A stretch of DNA of 64,000 nt from Bacteroidota bacterium (GTDB lineage Bacteria; Bacteroidota; Bacteroidia; Cytophagales; Cytophagaceae). Positions 44,618 through 52,638 of this stretch are shown one piece after another. Both the position numbers and the translations under genes were made by a program. The notes under the pieces are model-generated. The model did not search any database. It was given only the letters and a program-made list of their open reading frames with translations, and was not told the DNA's origin. The stretch lies in the NCBI GenBank assembly GCA_023392125.1, contig JAEVZS010000033.1, forward strand, positions 144,223 to 208,222, written 5' to 3'. Each line of letters opens with the position of its first letter. Position 1 is the first letter of the stretch.

Positions 44618-45870
44618 GAAAGCTTTTACTGATTATTGTCTGTTTTCTTTATCTGACGGATATACGGGCTCAGCAAATTTTTACCGATTACCTGAGATAC
44701 TATAATCTGGGGTCTGTTTCCTCAAAGCAGACTTTGCCGAGTTTTGCAGCGGCTAACGGGGAGTATTCCCTTATGTCATCGGGAATAACCAACCGTTTTT
44801 TTCTTGACTTTGTTAATGGCAGCTATATTGATAATGCTCAGAAGGAATATATATATGAACGACTTTCTGATGTCAGCAGATTTGGTTATCAGCTTAATTT
44901 GTCGGTTGCCGGTGCTGCTGTGGTAAGCCGGTCTGCCAGAGTTATCGCTGCTATATCTGCCAGTCAGCACAATTCGGCTGTATTCTCAAAGGATATGTTT
45001 TATCTCTTTTTTCGGGGCAATAAACCATTTGCAGGTAAAACAGCCGATCTGGATCCTTTTAGATTTACATCATATAGCTATCAGACATTTTCGACAGGAA
45101 TCAATAAGAGTATTGCTGACAACCGGCTGAACTTCTGGGCAGGCCTGTCTCTGGTACGTGGCGGAAACTTTCGGTATGCAGAAACAGAAAGGTTAAAACT
45201 GTTCACTGAACAGTATGGCGCTTATATAGAAGCGGATGCTGATATTAAGGCAAGGGTTTCTGCCGGAAAACCCGGACTGATAGCAGACAAAAATGGTATG
45301 GGGGCTTCTTTCTTCGGAGGTTTTGATTACCAGATAGGCAAATCAACCGTTGGTTTTTCTGTCACTGACCTGGGCTTTATTCAGTGGAATAAAATGAAAA
45401 CCTATAAAGCAGACGGGCTCCTCCGGTTTGAAGGCAAGGAGATCCCGAATATTCTTGGGTTCAGTGATACATTGTTAAACTCATATTCGGCAGACAGTCT
45501 CGCGGCAGAAGTCGGTGTGGATATTTATGAGGAAAATTTTTTCTACAGAATACCAACCTTTATTAAGCTTACCTACGTATATAAGCACTCGGAAACATGG
45601 ATGTTCATCAGTGGAGTAGAATTAGTAACAGGGGTGGGAACAATTCCAAGGGTATTTCTGAAACCGGTATTTGCTTTAACAGACAACTTTTATATCCAGG
45701 GCTGTTTTATGTATGGAGGTTTTGGCCGGATGAATCTGGAGCTGGGCGCAGCGGCCCACTTTGGTAGACAAATCTCCGGTTATATGAATCTGAATGCTGC
45801 CGGACTTTTGCTGGCTGCAAATAAAACAGGTGGACAGGGATTGTCTCTGGGAATTTATAAATGTTTTTAG
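44614..45870 (+). CDS. DUF5723 family outer-membrane protein
   Basis: 418 aa. Signal peptide MRKLLLIIVCFLYLTDIRA, then a barrel-like sequence with many glycine/aromatic strands: QQIFTDYLRYYNLGSVSSKQTLPSFAAANGEYSL, NRLNFWAGLSLVRGGNF, GMGASFFGGFDYQIGKSTVGFSVTDLGFIQWN, and a C-terminus ending in KCF. This fits DUF5723, a Bacteroidota-specific family distantly like PorV/PorP-type barrels. It is coupled to the lipoprotein gene upstream and abuts the next gene with no gap. Confidence 0.78.
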   Translation: MRKLLLIIVCFLYLTDIRAQQIFTDYLRYYNLGSVSSKQTLPSFAAANGEYSLMSSGITNRFFLDFVNGSYIDNAQKEYIYERLSDVSRFGYQLNLSVAGAAVVSRSARVIAAISASQHNSAVFSKDMFYLFFRGNKPFAGKTADLDPFRFTSYSYQTFSTGINKSIADNRLNFWAGLSLVRGGNFRYAETERLKLFTEQYGAYIEADADIKARVSAGKPGLIADKNGMGASFFGGFDYQIGKSTVGFSVTDLGFIQWNKMKTYKADGLLRFEGKEIPNILGFSDTLLNSYSADSLAAEVGVDIYEENFFYRIPTFIKLTYVYKHSETWMFISGVELVTGVGTIPRVFLKPVFALTDNFYIQGCFMYGGFGRMNLELGAAAHFGRQISGYMNLNAAGLLLAANKTGGQGLSLGIYKCF

Positions 45871-46392
45871 ATGGAACTTGTCTCATACAGAAATATTGTA
45901 AAGCCTGGCATCTTTCAGGATGATTCTTACGGTATCGAGGGCAGATACATGATTTCCATTTCCAGTGATGGCGGAAAGGATATTTTTATTAAAAACAATA
46001 CCCTTACTCAGGCTGGCCGGATTGTTGAAAAAATCTGGAATGAAATTCCTATTCATTTTAATAATGTCGAGATTGGGGACTACCTGTTTAAGGAAAATAA
46101 TTTTTTTGGATACATTGATATAGATCTGAGCGGTAAGCGTATCGGGAAAAAACATCTGTATTATAATGTGGTATCTCAATACGAAATCGCTTTTGGTCTT
46201 ATGGTTAGCCAGAAAAATCCTTTTCTGGTAGAAGGCTCCTTATTTCACATGATATCATGGTTTAAAGCAACTACGCTGATTGAGATTATGAAAGAAACAG
46301 ATCCGGCCTTTAAGTGGGAATCCGGATATTTTGACTTTACTGTTAAAACAAAGCAGAATCTTCAGGAGCTTCTTCTGTCACTTGCTTACTGA
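45871..46392 (+). CDS. Hypothetical cytosolic protein
   Basis: 173 aa. There is no signal peptide, helix or Cys motif. The sequence mixes strands and helices (SYRNIVKPGIFQDDSYGIEGRYMISISSDGG, FNNVEIGDYLFKENNFFGYIDIDLSG, FHMISWFKATTLIEIMKE) and looks like a real globular domain, with the ATG directly after the DUF5723 stop. I do not recognise the family. Its place between an envelope operon and a radical SAM gene is the only clue. Confidence 0.65.
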   Translation: MELVSYRNIVKPGIFQDDSYGIEGRYMISISSDGGKDIFIKNNTLTQAGRIVEKIWNEIPIHFNNVEIGDYLFKENNFFGYIDIDLSGKRIGKKHLYYNVVSQYEIAFGLMVSQKNPFLVEGSLFHMISWFKATTLIEIMKETDPAFKWESGYFDFTVKTKQNLQELLLSLAY

Positions 46393-46481
46393 TTTCCTGT
46401 TTCCGATTCTTTCAAACTATTCTACTTTCCGGGTATTTGTCAGGAAAAGATAGTAAGTTGCAGCCAAACTTTTCTACAAAG

Positions 46482-47504
46482 ATGATTGCAAAAGTTAAAG
46501 ACGGAATCAATTTTTTTTCTAAGCTGTCAACCAGAAAGGTCCTGAATTATGCTGCACTTTTGCTTTCATATAAGATTTCCGGCTGGACTAAAAAGAACTT
46601 TCACCGCGGGATGCCTTTTAGTATTTCCTATGAACCGACGACTTCCTGCAATCTCAGATGTCCGGAGTGTCCAAGCGGTTTACGCTCGTTTACCCGGCCG
46701 ACAGGAATGCTGGAAATGGATCTGTATAAAAAAGTCATCGGACAGCTGGCTCCTTCACTGGCTTACCTGACGTTGTATTTTCAGGGAGAGCCTTATCTGC
46801 ATCCTGGTTTTTTTGAGCTTGTACGCTATGCTCACCTCAATAATATTTATATTTCTACAAGTACTAATGGCCATTATCTTACGGAAGAAGTTGCGAAGAA
46901 AACAGTTGAGTCAGGTCTGGATCGTCTTATTATAAGCATAGATGGTACTACCCAGGAAACGTATGAATCCTACCGTGTTGGCGGAAAGCTATCGAAAGTG
47001 CTTGAAGGTACTCGTAATATTGTGTACTGGAAGAAAAAGCTGAAATCCTCAAAACCATATGTCATTTTTCAGTTTCTGGTGGTTGGTCCCAATGAACACC
47101 AGATTGATGATGTTAGCAAGCTTGCGGCGGAATTGGGCGTTGACAATGTACTATATAAAACCGCACAGATATATGATTATGAAAATGGCTCAGCCTTGAT
47201 TCCTCAAAATGATAAATACGCCAGATATATCAGGAAAGAAGATGGTAAATATCATTTGAAGAATGCATTGGATGATAATTGTTGGAAAATGTGGCATTCC
47301 TGTGTTATTACCTGGGACGGAAAGGTTGTGCCGTGCTGTTTTGATAAAGATGGAGAATACGTTCTTGGCAAGTTAAATGAAAAGTCTTTTAAGGAAGTTT
47401 GGAAAAATCGGTCCTACGCCGAATTTCGTAACAGCCTTCTGAAAGGCAGAGATCAGATTGAAATCTGCCGGAATTGCAGTGAAGGCACGCGGGTCTGGGC
47501 CTGA
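46482..47504 (+). CDS. Radical SAM/SPASM domain protein
   Basis: 340 aa from the ATG at 46482; a TTG at 46437 would add 15 residues. The radical SAM motif CNLRCPECP (CX3CX2C) follows ISYEPTTS, then YLTLYFQGEPYLHPGFFELVRYA. The C-terminal SPASM-type region has CWKMWHSCVITWDGKVVPCCFDKDGEYVLG and CRNCSEG for an auxiliary cluster. Such enzymes modify peptides or cofactors. There is no obvious peptide substrate gene next to it, although the 173-aa neighbour could be a partner. Confidence 0.88.
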   Translation: MIAKVKDGINFFSKLSTRKVLNYAALLLSYKISGWTKKNFHRGMPFSISYEPTTSCNLRCPECPSGLRSFTRPTGMLEMDLYKKVIGQLAPSLAYLTLYFQGEPYLHPGFFELVRYAHLNNIYISTSTNGHYLTEEVAKKTVESGLDRLIISIDGTTQETYESYRVGGKLSKVLEGTRNIVYWKKKLKSSKPYVIFQFLVVGPNEHQIDDVSKLAAELGVDNVLYKTAQIYDYENGSALIPQNDKYARYIRKEDGKYHLKNALDDNCWKMWHSCVITWDGKVVPCCFDKDGEYVLGKLNEKSFKEVWKNRSYAEFRNSLLKGRDQIEICRNCSEGTRVWA

Positions 47505-47509
47505 TTTGA

Positions 47510-47653
47510 TCAGGCATTTGTTTTTTCTGTGTCGCATCCGCAACCTTTGGAGCATCCCTTGTCAGATGTGCCGAACTGCCTTCTGAAAAGCCTGAACAGG
47601 TAAAAAAGAGCCCCGGCAAAAAGCCCTCCGATAAGAAGATATTGTATCATCAT
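47510..47653 (-). CDS. FeoB-associated Cys-rich membrane protein
   Basis: 47 aa (46 from the second ATG at 47650). One membrane helix (IQYLLIGGLFAGALFYLF) is followed by RLFRRQFG and a Cys cluster CSKGCGC near the end. This is the FeoB-associated Cys-rich family pattern; these proteins usually sit beside ferrous iron transporter FeoB. No feoB is in the window, so this copy stands apart from its partner. It is convergent with the radical SAM gene and ends six bases after that gene's stop. Confidence 0.75.
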   Translation of the reverse strand: MMIQYLLIGGLFAGALFYLFRLFRRQFGTSDKGCSKGCGCDTEKTNA

Positions 47654-47666
47654 AAGTTATATTGTT

Positions 47667-48467
47667 TTAATCCGTGTTCCAGTGCTTCTGAATTATTTCA
47701 AGCACCTCTTTACCAACCGGACCTGCTGCCAGAATTTCTTTTCCATATAGGAAATCATTGCCGCCGTCAAAATCACATAAGCTTCCGCCGGCTTCCTGTA
47801 CAATAAGTATGCCTGCGGCCACGTCCCAGATATGTAAATTAAATTCATAATAGGCTTCAAACCGGCCACAGGCCACATAAGACAGGTCAACAGCGGCAGA
47901 TCCAAGCCTCCGGATCCCATGGGTCTTATCCTGTAGCTCACGGAGAATGGTAAAGTGATTGCCGGATTTGCCTTTCTGACTATACGGAAAACCGCTTGCG
48001 ATGAGAGATTCCCGGAGTATCTCTACAGGTGAAACGGATATTTGCTTTTCATTGAGCCATGCTTTGCCTCCTTTCCATGCATAGAAGCATTCATCCCGGT
48101 TTACTTCATAAACGACGCCTATGAGAAGAGAATTGCCCTGCATAAGAGCGATACTGATCGAATATACAGGCATTCCATGAAGAAAATTGGTAGTCCCGTC
48201 CAGAGGGTCAATAACCCATTTGTACTCTTTGTCTTCCTGCACAACAGTTGATTCTTCAGTAAGAAATCCGGCATCAGGCAGAATCGATCTCAGCCCGGTG
48301 ACCAGTTTCTTTTCTGTTTCTTTATCAACATAGGACACAAGATCGGAAGGACCTTTGTGCTCAATTCTGGAGCGATCAAAGTTTTCAGATTCGTCTCTGA
48401 TAAAAGCACCAGTGCTTCTTGATAGATCAGCAACCAGAAGACATATTTCCTCTAAATTCAAATTCAT
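47667..48467 (-). CDS. suhB: Inositol monophosphatase family protein
   Basis: 266 aa from the ATG at 48467 (MNLNLEEICLLVADLSR). The metal-binding motifs are complete: DAGFLTEES, WVIDPLDGTTNFLHGMPVYSISIAL and LHIWDVAAGILIVQEAGG. It hydrolyses inositol-1-phosphate or similar sugar phosphates with Mg2+. The start overlaps the stop of the Lnt-like gene (ATGA), so it is translationally coupled to it. The symbol is by family; the substrate is not proven. Confidence 0.92.
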   Translation of the reverse strand: MNLNLEEICLLVADLSRSTGAFIRDESENFDRSRIEHKGPSDLVSYVDKETEKKLVTGLRSILPDAGFLTEESTVVQEDKEYKWVIDPLDGTTNFLHGMPVYSISIALMQGNSLLIGVVYEVNRDECFYAWKGGKAWLNEKQISVSPVEILRESLIASGFPYSQKGKSGNHFTILRELQDKTHGIRRLGSAAVDLSYVACGRFEAYYEFNLHIWDVAAGILIVQEAGGSLCDFDGGNDFLYGKEILAAGPVGKEVLEIIQKHWNTD

Positions 48468-49882
48468 ATAAAATTGGTTCTTTTGACAAGTAAGCCGCCA
48501 AACAGTATGAAGATACAAATTAATGCAAAATAGAAAGAGCTTATACCGATATAATCTCCATATTTAGCATAAAAGGTTGCCCCTGTATTTAATCTGATGT
48601 TATCTCTGATCACCCGATTTTTCTCCGGAGAGAGAGCTGATATTCTGATATAATCACCTTTTTGATTTATATATCCGGTTACTGCTTCTTCTGATGAGAG
48701 CAAAATGTCTCTCCGGGTTTCAATGCTCCTTAGTCTGGCATACTGCCCCGGGGCTGTGCGGGATAATCGGGGGGCGGCTTCTGTTATGAGAAAAATAAAT
48801 CGGATACCTTTTCTGATATGTGCGGTTACAGATTCCCCGGATATCAATTCGTTTCCGGACATTATTCCAATGCGGTTACTGTTTCTAGTACATACAGAGA
48901 TGTGACGAAAATTCTCAGACTTTTTTAAACCATAATGTTTGTCTGAAGATAAAAACAGGCTACCTGCATCACTTTTATCTGCTCTGGTTCTGCTGAATAG
49001 GAGATAATCGGGATAAAAAGAGGCGTTGGTTATTGATTTTATGTCAAAATGTCGACACTCTTCTGATGTTGAAGAAGCACCGGCTGTTTTGTCGGACAGG
49101 AGATGTGGAGCTTGTATTATTACGTTTATCTGGTCCTGCTGATCTTTTAAACCAAAGGTGTCATGCCCCGATTTTTTTTGAGAATTGCCAATAGCATCGT
49201 TCTTAATGCCGGGATAGGTAATAGCAACTTTTGCAGGTTGTCCGGAAATGTTGTAAGTCAGATAACGTAATATTGAAGAGCCGGCCGGGAGAATGAATAA
49301 AAATGAAAATAACGCAATGCCAACATTATTGATATAACCTGTTTTGATGGTGTGAAACAATATAAGGTTGCTGCAAAGGACCCATAGCGAACCACCTTGT
49401 TGGCCGGTAACCTCATACCATTGGACCAGGTATGGAAGTGAGGCAAAACCGTTGCCAAGTATGGGCCATGGTCCGCTAATATTCCAATGAAGCATTAAAT
49501 ATTCAAATGCGATCCAGTAAATGATATATGAAAAATATCCGGCAATTTGACCCGATGCCCGTTTAGTAAAAAAAAACAGCATCATAGGTGCCGTCATCAG
49601 ACAGGAATTGATGAAAATGTCTGAAACAGTAATATTTCCGGTATTTCCAGACAAAATGGACAGCGTATGCCAAACCACAAATGTCAGGAGCAAAGAAAGG
49701 AAATATCGCAATGCCGGTTTTTTGTAATAACGACTTGTTAACTCCGATTCAATAATCAACAGAGGAATGAGCGCCAGATGTAAGAGGAATCCAAAAATAT
49801 TATCTGGCCAGGCGAACCAGAGTAGTATACCGGATACAATGGATAGCCAGATATGCCTGTTTTTCTTTGTTTGATATGCCAC
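48464..49882 (-). CDS. Apolipoprotein N-acyltransferase (Lnt) homologue with lost catalytic residues
   Basis: 472 aa. The N-terminal membrane part has the Lnt pattern (LWFAWPDNIFGFLLHLALIPL, NISGPWPILGNGFASLPYLVQWYEVTGQQGGSLWVL). A nitrilase-like domain follows and ends in a last helix. Lnt uses a Glu-Lys-Cys triad. Here the WPE segment reads IIQAP (residue Ala258 for Glu), the ICYE segment reads MSGNE (Gly343 for Cys), while the Lys (SSDKHY, Lys315) and the RSIETRRDILLSSEEAVTGYI segment are kept. Acyl transfer by the known mechanism should be impossible. It could be a scaffold or an evolved protein with another role; a true Lnt may lie elsewhere. Confidence 0.75.
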   Translation of the reverse strand: MAYQTKKNRHIWLSIVSGILLWFAWPDNIFGFLLHLALIPLLIIESELTSRYYKKPALRYFLSLLLTFVVWHTLSILSGNTGNITVSDIFINSCLMTAPMMLFFFTKRASGQIAGYFSYIIYWIAFEYLMLHWNISGPWPILGNGFASLPYLVQWYEVTGQQGGSLWVLCSNLILFHTIKTGYINNVGIALFSFLFILPAGSSILRYLTYNISGQPAKVAITYPGIKNDAIGNSQKKSGHDTFGLKDQQDQINVIIQAPHLLSDKTAGASSTSEECRHFDIKSITNASFYPDYLLFSRTRADKSDAGSLFLSSDKHYGLKKSENFRHISVCTRNSNRIGIMSGNELISGESVTAHIRKGIRFIFLITEAAPRLSRTAPGQYARLRSIETRRDILLSSEEAVTGYINQKGDYIRISALSPEKNRVIRDNIRLNTGATFYAKYGDYIGISSFYFALICIFILFGGLLVKRTNFI

Positions 49883-49977
49883 TTTCCCTTTTCGCTATAC
49901 TTGTATAATAGATTCAGGGTAGGTAATTGTTTTAGGAAAGTGTTATGTAAACGGAAGGTATGGATTGATGGAACAAA

Positions 49978-50006
49978 AAAAGGTTTCAGAAAATCTGAAA
50001 CCTTTT
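49978..50006 (-). terminator. Intrinsic terminator of the small acidic lipoprotein gene
   Basis: Stem AAAAGGTTTCAGA/TCTGAAACCTTTT around a 3-nt loop, with a T run on the minus strand, 34 bp past the stop. Confidence 0.85.
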
Positions 50007-50039
50007 GATTGAAAGTCAAACTTGCTTTCAGTTCATTTT

Positions 50040-50261
50040 TTAGTTATTGCCTTCTTCTTCAACAACTACAGTTTCTTCAGTAGCTTCAGCAGAGTCAGTA
50101 GTAGCTTCTTCAACTTCAACTGCAGCATCTTCAGCAGGAGCAGCTTCTTCTTCAACAACTACAGTTTCTTCAGTAGCTTCAGCAGTTTTTTCAGCCTGAG
50201 GCTCGCAAGCAACGAAAGCGAACAAAGAAGCAGCGAATAGGAATGTGAATACTTTTTTCAT
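50040..50261 (-). CDS. Small acidic repeat lipoprotein
   Basis: 73 aa. The signal peptide ends in the lipobox FVAC (mature CEPQAEK). The mature part is almost only Glu, Ala, Thr and Val and contains EATEETVVVEEE twice, encoded by a near-identical direct repeat in DNA (about 50044-50083 and 50144-50183). It is likely disordered and surface- or periplasm-facing. A similar small lipoprotein gene is at 53340. It stands alone, with a terminator just downstream. No function is known to me. Confidence 0.75.
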   Translation of the reverse strand: MKKVFTFLFAASLFAFVACEPQAEKTAEATEETVVVEEEAAPAEDAAVEVEEATTDSAEATEETVVVEEEGNN

Positions 50262-50497
50262 AACACTGGATAATTAATTATTGGTTTTACTATGTTAAAC
50301 ATCCCAATAATAAGGCTAAAAATTGTCTTTTAAAAGGAAAATGCTATAAAATTTTGTGTAAGAATTTGATCAGCTTTGCTTTCGGATACAGTTAACAGTA
50401 TTTTTCCGGTTCCCGGATTTATAATCTGATTGTTAGCTCAGAAGAACTTCCTTAAAACAGCAGTCGTTGTACTATTAAACATAAACTGACTTATTGT

Positions 50498-51094
50498 ATG
50501 AAATATATAGGGTTGATTTTGATAGTAACGGGACTGTTTTCATTCAGGATGAAGTCTGACAAAACGTTGGAAAATCTTCAGGAAGCATATAAGGAGGAAG
50601 CTCTGGCTTCCAAAAAATATGAGCAATTTGCGTTCAAAGCGGAAGAAGAAGGCTATAGTGAGATAGCGGAACTTTTTGCTGCTTTGTCTGAATCCGAAAG
50701 TGTTCATATGAGCAACCATAAAAGAGTAATAGAGGAAATGGGCGCTGCCCCGGAACAAATACCAGATGCAGATATTGAAGTCCGCTCTACAAAGAAAAAC
50801 CTGAAAGAAGTAGTAAAGGATGAAAAGAAAGAGAATCGTTCTAAGTATCCAAAACTTATAAAGCAGGCAGAAAAAGAAGAAAATTGTGCAGCAGTGGAAT
50901 CTTTTTCTTTTGCTGATGAGTCGGAAAAGCAGCATCATGAATTATTAAGTCAGGCTTTGGACGAAATGGAGCAGTTTGAGGACGGAGATTACTATGTAAG
51001 TGATTATACAGGGAGAACGTTTAAAGTAGAGCCAAATGGCAATGAGCCGGAAAGAGAGTTTGATAATGAAGAGTATATAAGGGTGTTTCTTTAA
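50498..51094 (+). CDS. Exported rubrerythrin-like ferritin-fold protein without rubredoxin Cys
   Basis: 198 aa. After a short hydrophobic N-terminus (MKYIGLILIVTGLFSF, a likely signal or anchor) comes a four-helix ferritin-like domain with the diiron ligands expected of rubrerythrin: NLQEAYKEEALASKKYEQFA, LSESESVHMSNHKRV and the C-terminal helix ENCAAVESFSFADESEKQHHELL. The tail YYVSDYTGRTFKV sits where rubredoxin has CxxC, but the Cys are Ser and Thr, so no iron-sulfur centre forms. A peroxidase or iron-sequestration role in the envelope is inferred. Confidence 0.8.
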   Translation: MKYIGLILIVTGLFSFRMKSDKTLENLQEAYKEEALASKKYEQFAFKAEEEGYSEIAELFAALSESESVHMSNHKRVIEEMGAAPEQIPDADIEVRSTKKNLKEVVKDEKKENRSKYPKLIKQAEKEENCAAVESFSFADESEKQHHELLSQALDEMEQFEDGDYYVSDYTGRTFKVEPNGNEPEREFDNEEYIRVFL

Positions 51095-51255
51095 TCCGGC
51101 AGATCGGTTGTGGAAACTATACAATATAATTAAATGAGTGGGACGGGCCTGGAAAAGCCCGCCCCGCTTGCTTTATGGACGATTAAGATTAAAATAGTAT
51201 TGCTGTATGTTAAATATGATGAGTATTTTGCAGGCAGATTTATTACAAAGCAAAT

Positions 51256-51819
51256 ATGTCTCTGTACAGCCATATCTTAAAAATTTATCCGATATCGGAA
51301 GATGCAAAGCTGGCGCTTACTACACATCTCAGGAGAATTGATCTGCCCAGAGGAGAATATCTGCTGAGGGAAGGTACTGTATGCAGAAATATGTATTTTC
51401 TTGAGGCCGGATGTCTCAGAGGTTTCTATGTTCTGGATGGAAAGGAGGTGACACGCTGGTTTGCATCTGAAAATGATTTTGTCACCTCGTTTCATAGCTT
51501 TATTACGAGAACACCGAGTCTTGAAAGTTTGCAGACTCTTGAGGATAGTGTATTATGGAGTATATCGCACGAGGCCCTCTATACGCTTTATGACAAGTAT
51601 CCGGATATAGAGCGCCTGGGAAGAATTGCCTGCGAAAAGTACTACATTCGCCTGGAGGAGCGATATGTCAATGCCCAGTTCAGATCAGCAACGGAGCGTT
51701 ATCTTCAGCTTCTGGAGCAGAATCCCCTTTTTATACAGCGTATTCCTCTCGGATATATAGCCTCTTTTTTGGGTATTAGCCAAGAAACCTTAAGCAGAAT
51801 CAGAAGTAAAAAGCTTTAA
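51256..51819 (+). CDS. Crp/Fnr family transcriptional regulator
   Basis: 187 aa. The cyclic-nucleotide-binding fold is present (LPRGEYLLREGTVCRNMYFLEAGCLRGFYVLDGKEVTRWFASENDFV), and the C-terminal helix-turn-helix is ERYLQLLEQNPLFIQRIPLGYIASFLGISQETLSRIRSK. There are no Fnr-type Cys, so it does not sense oxygen. This small subtype (about 190 aa) is common in Bacteroidota and often regulates a neighbouring gene. The next gene, yiaA-like, starts 76 bp downstream on the same strand. Confidence 0.92.
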   Translation: MSLYSHILKIYPISEDAKLALTTHLRRIDLPRGEYLLREGTVCRNMYFLEAGCLRGFYVLDGKEVTRWFASENDFVTSFHSFITRTPSLESLQTLEDSVLWSISHEALYTLYDKYPDIERLGRIACEKYYIRLEERYVNAQFRSATERYLQLLEQNPLFIQRIPLGYIASFLGISQETLSRIRSKKL

Positions 51820-51895
51820 TTTTCTTTTTGACGAATGTCAAAAAGCAGGATAGAGATACGTGCTACATTTGCTGAAACAAAACAGAAAAATAGTT

Positions 51896-52315
51896 ATGAA
51901 AAATGTAGCGAATCAAAAACCGACTGGAGCGTTTGTGCTGGCATCCTGGGCGGCGCTTTTAACAGGAATTGTGGCCTTTATGATCGGATTGTGGAATGCG
52001 GAGATGCAGCTAAACGAGAAAGGTTACTATTTTACCGTCCTGATGTTCGGACTTTTTTCAGTCATTTCTCTTCAGAAAGCAGTACGTGATCAGGCAGAAG
52101 GGATTCTGGTTACGGGAGTGTATTTTGGTATGGCCTGGATTACTACTGGATTATCCATCCTGTTGCTTACAGTTGGATTGTGGAATGCTGAGTTGCTTCT
52201 GAGTGAAAAAGGATTTTATGCGATGGCTTTTGTTTTAAGCATGTTCGCTGCTATCACTGTGCAAAAGAACGTGCGGGATCTGCACAATGAACGGTCAGAG
52301 AATAAAGAATTATAG
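51896..52315 (+). CDS. YiaA/YiaB family inner-membrane protein
   Basis: 139 aa from the ATG at 51896. It has four helices in two repeats: LASWAALLTGIVAFMIGLWNAEMQLNEKGYYFTVLMFGLFSVISLQKAVRD and GMAWITTGLSILLLTVGLWNAELLLSEKGFYAMAFVLSMFAAITVQKNVRD. The duplicated G-L-WNAE-L-EKG-Y motif defines YiaA/YiaB. The function is unknown. Crp gene upstream, same strand. Another frame over the first half (51835) is a shadow. Confidence 0.9.
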   Translation: MKNVANQKPTGAFVLASWAALLTGIVAFMIGLWNAEMQLNEKGYYFTVLMFGLFSVISLQKAVRDQAEGILVTGVYFGMAWITTGLSILLLTVGLWNAELLLSEKGFYAMAFVLSMFAAITVQKNVRDLHNERSENKEL

Positions 52316-52397
52316 CTATTGTAGTTATTAACTTGGTTCCTTTGATTTAATTATTTGCGATTTTATGTTGTATTGGTTTCTTCGCGTTCAGTCAAAA

Positions 52398-52434
52398 TAA
52401 AAAAAGCCACTTTCGTATTTATGAAAGTGGCTTT
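52398..52434 (-). terminator. Intrinsic terminator of tRNA-Val
   Basis: The hairpin between AAAGCCACTTTCGTA and TATGAAAGTGGCTTT ends in a T run on the minus strand (52398-52402), 5 bp past the tRNA. It can also end the yiaA transcript from the other side. Confidence 0.85.
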
Positions 52435-52439
52435 CCTAG

Positions 52440-52514
52440 TGGGACCAATAGGATTCGAACCTATGACCCCCTGCTTGTAAGGCAGGTGCTCTGAACCAGC
52501 TGAGCTATGATCCC
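52440..52514 (-). tRNA. tRNA-Val (anticodon UAC)
   Basis: Read on the minus strand the gene starts GGGATCATAGCTCAGCTGG and folds into a cloverleaf. The acceptor stem is GGGATCA/TGGTCCC (one G-U), the D arm AGCTCAG...GAGC, the anticodon stem-loop CTGCC-TTACAAG-GCAG with anticodon TAC, and the T arm TAGGTTCGAATCCTA. The discriminator is A at 52440, and CCA is not encoded. This is valine. It is a single tRNA gene with a terminator. Confidence 0.97.
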
Positions 52515-52638
52515 TTGTTTGATTTGGTGATGCAAAATTAGTGGTCTTCTCTAAGAATCCAAATTTTTAAACAGGAAAAAATGAAATTATTTTTTATCCT
52601 GATACAGATGCTTATATATAAGGGAAATAAATAATAAG

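Noticed and set aside
51835..52089. 84-codon frame overlapping the YiaA gene
   Set aside because: Out of frame with a clear YiaA/YiaB coding sequence that has duplicated helices.
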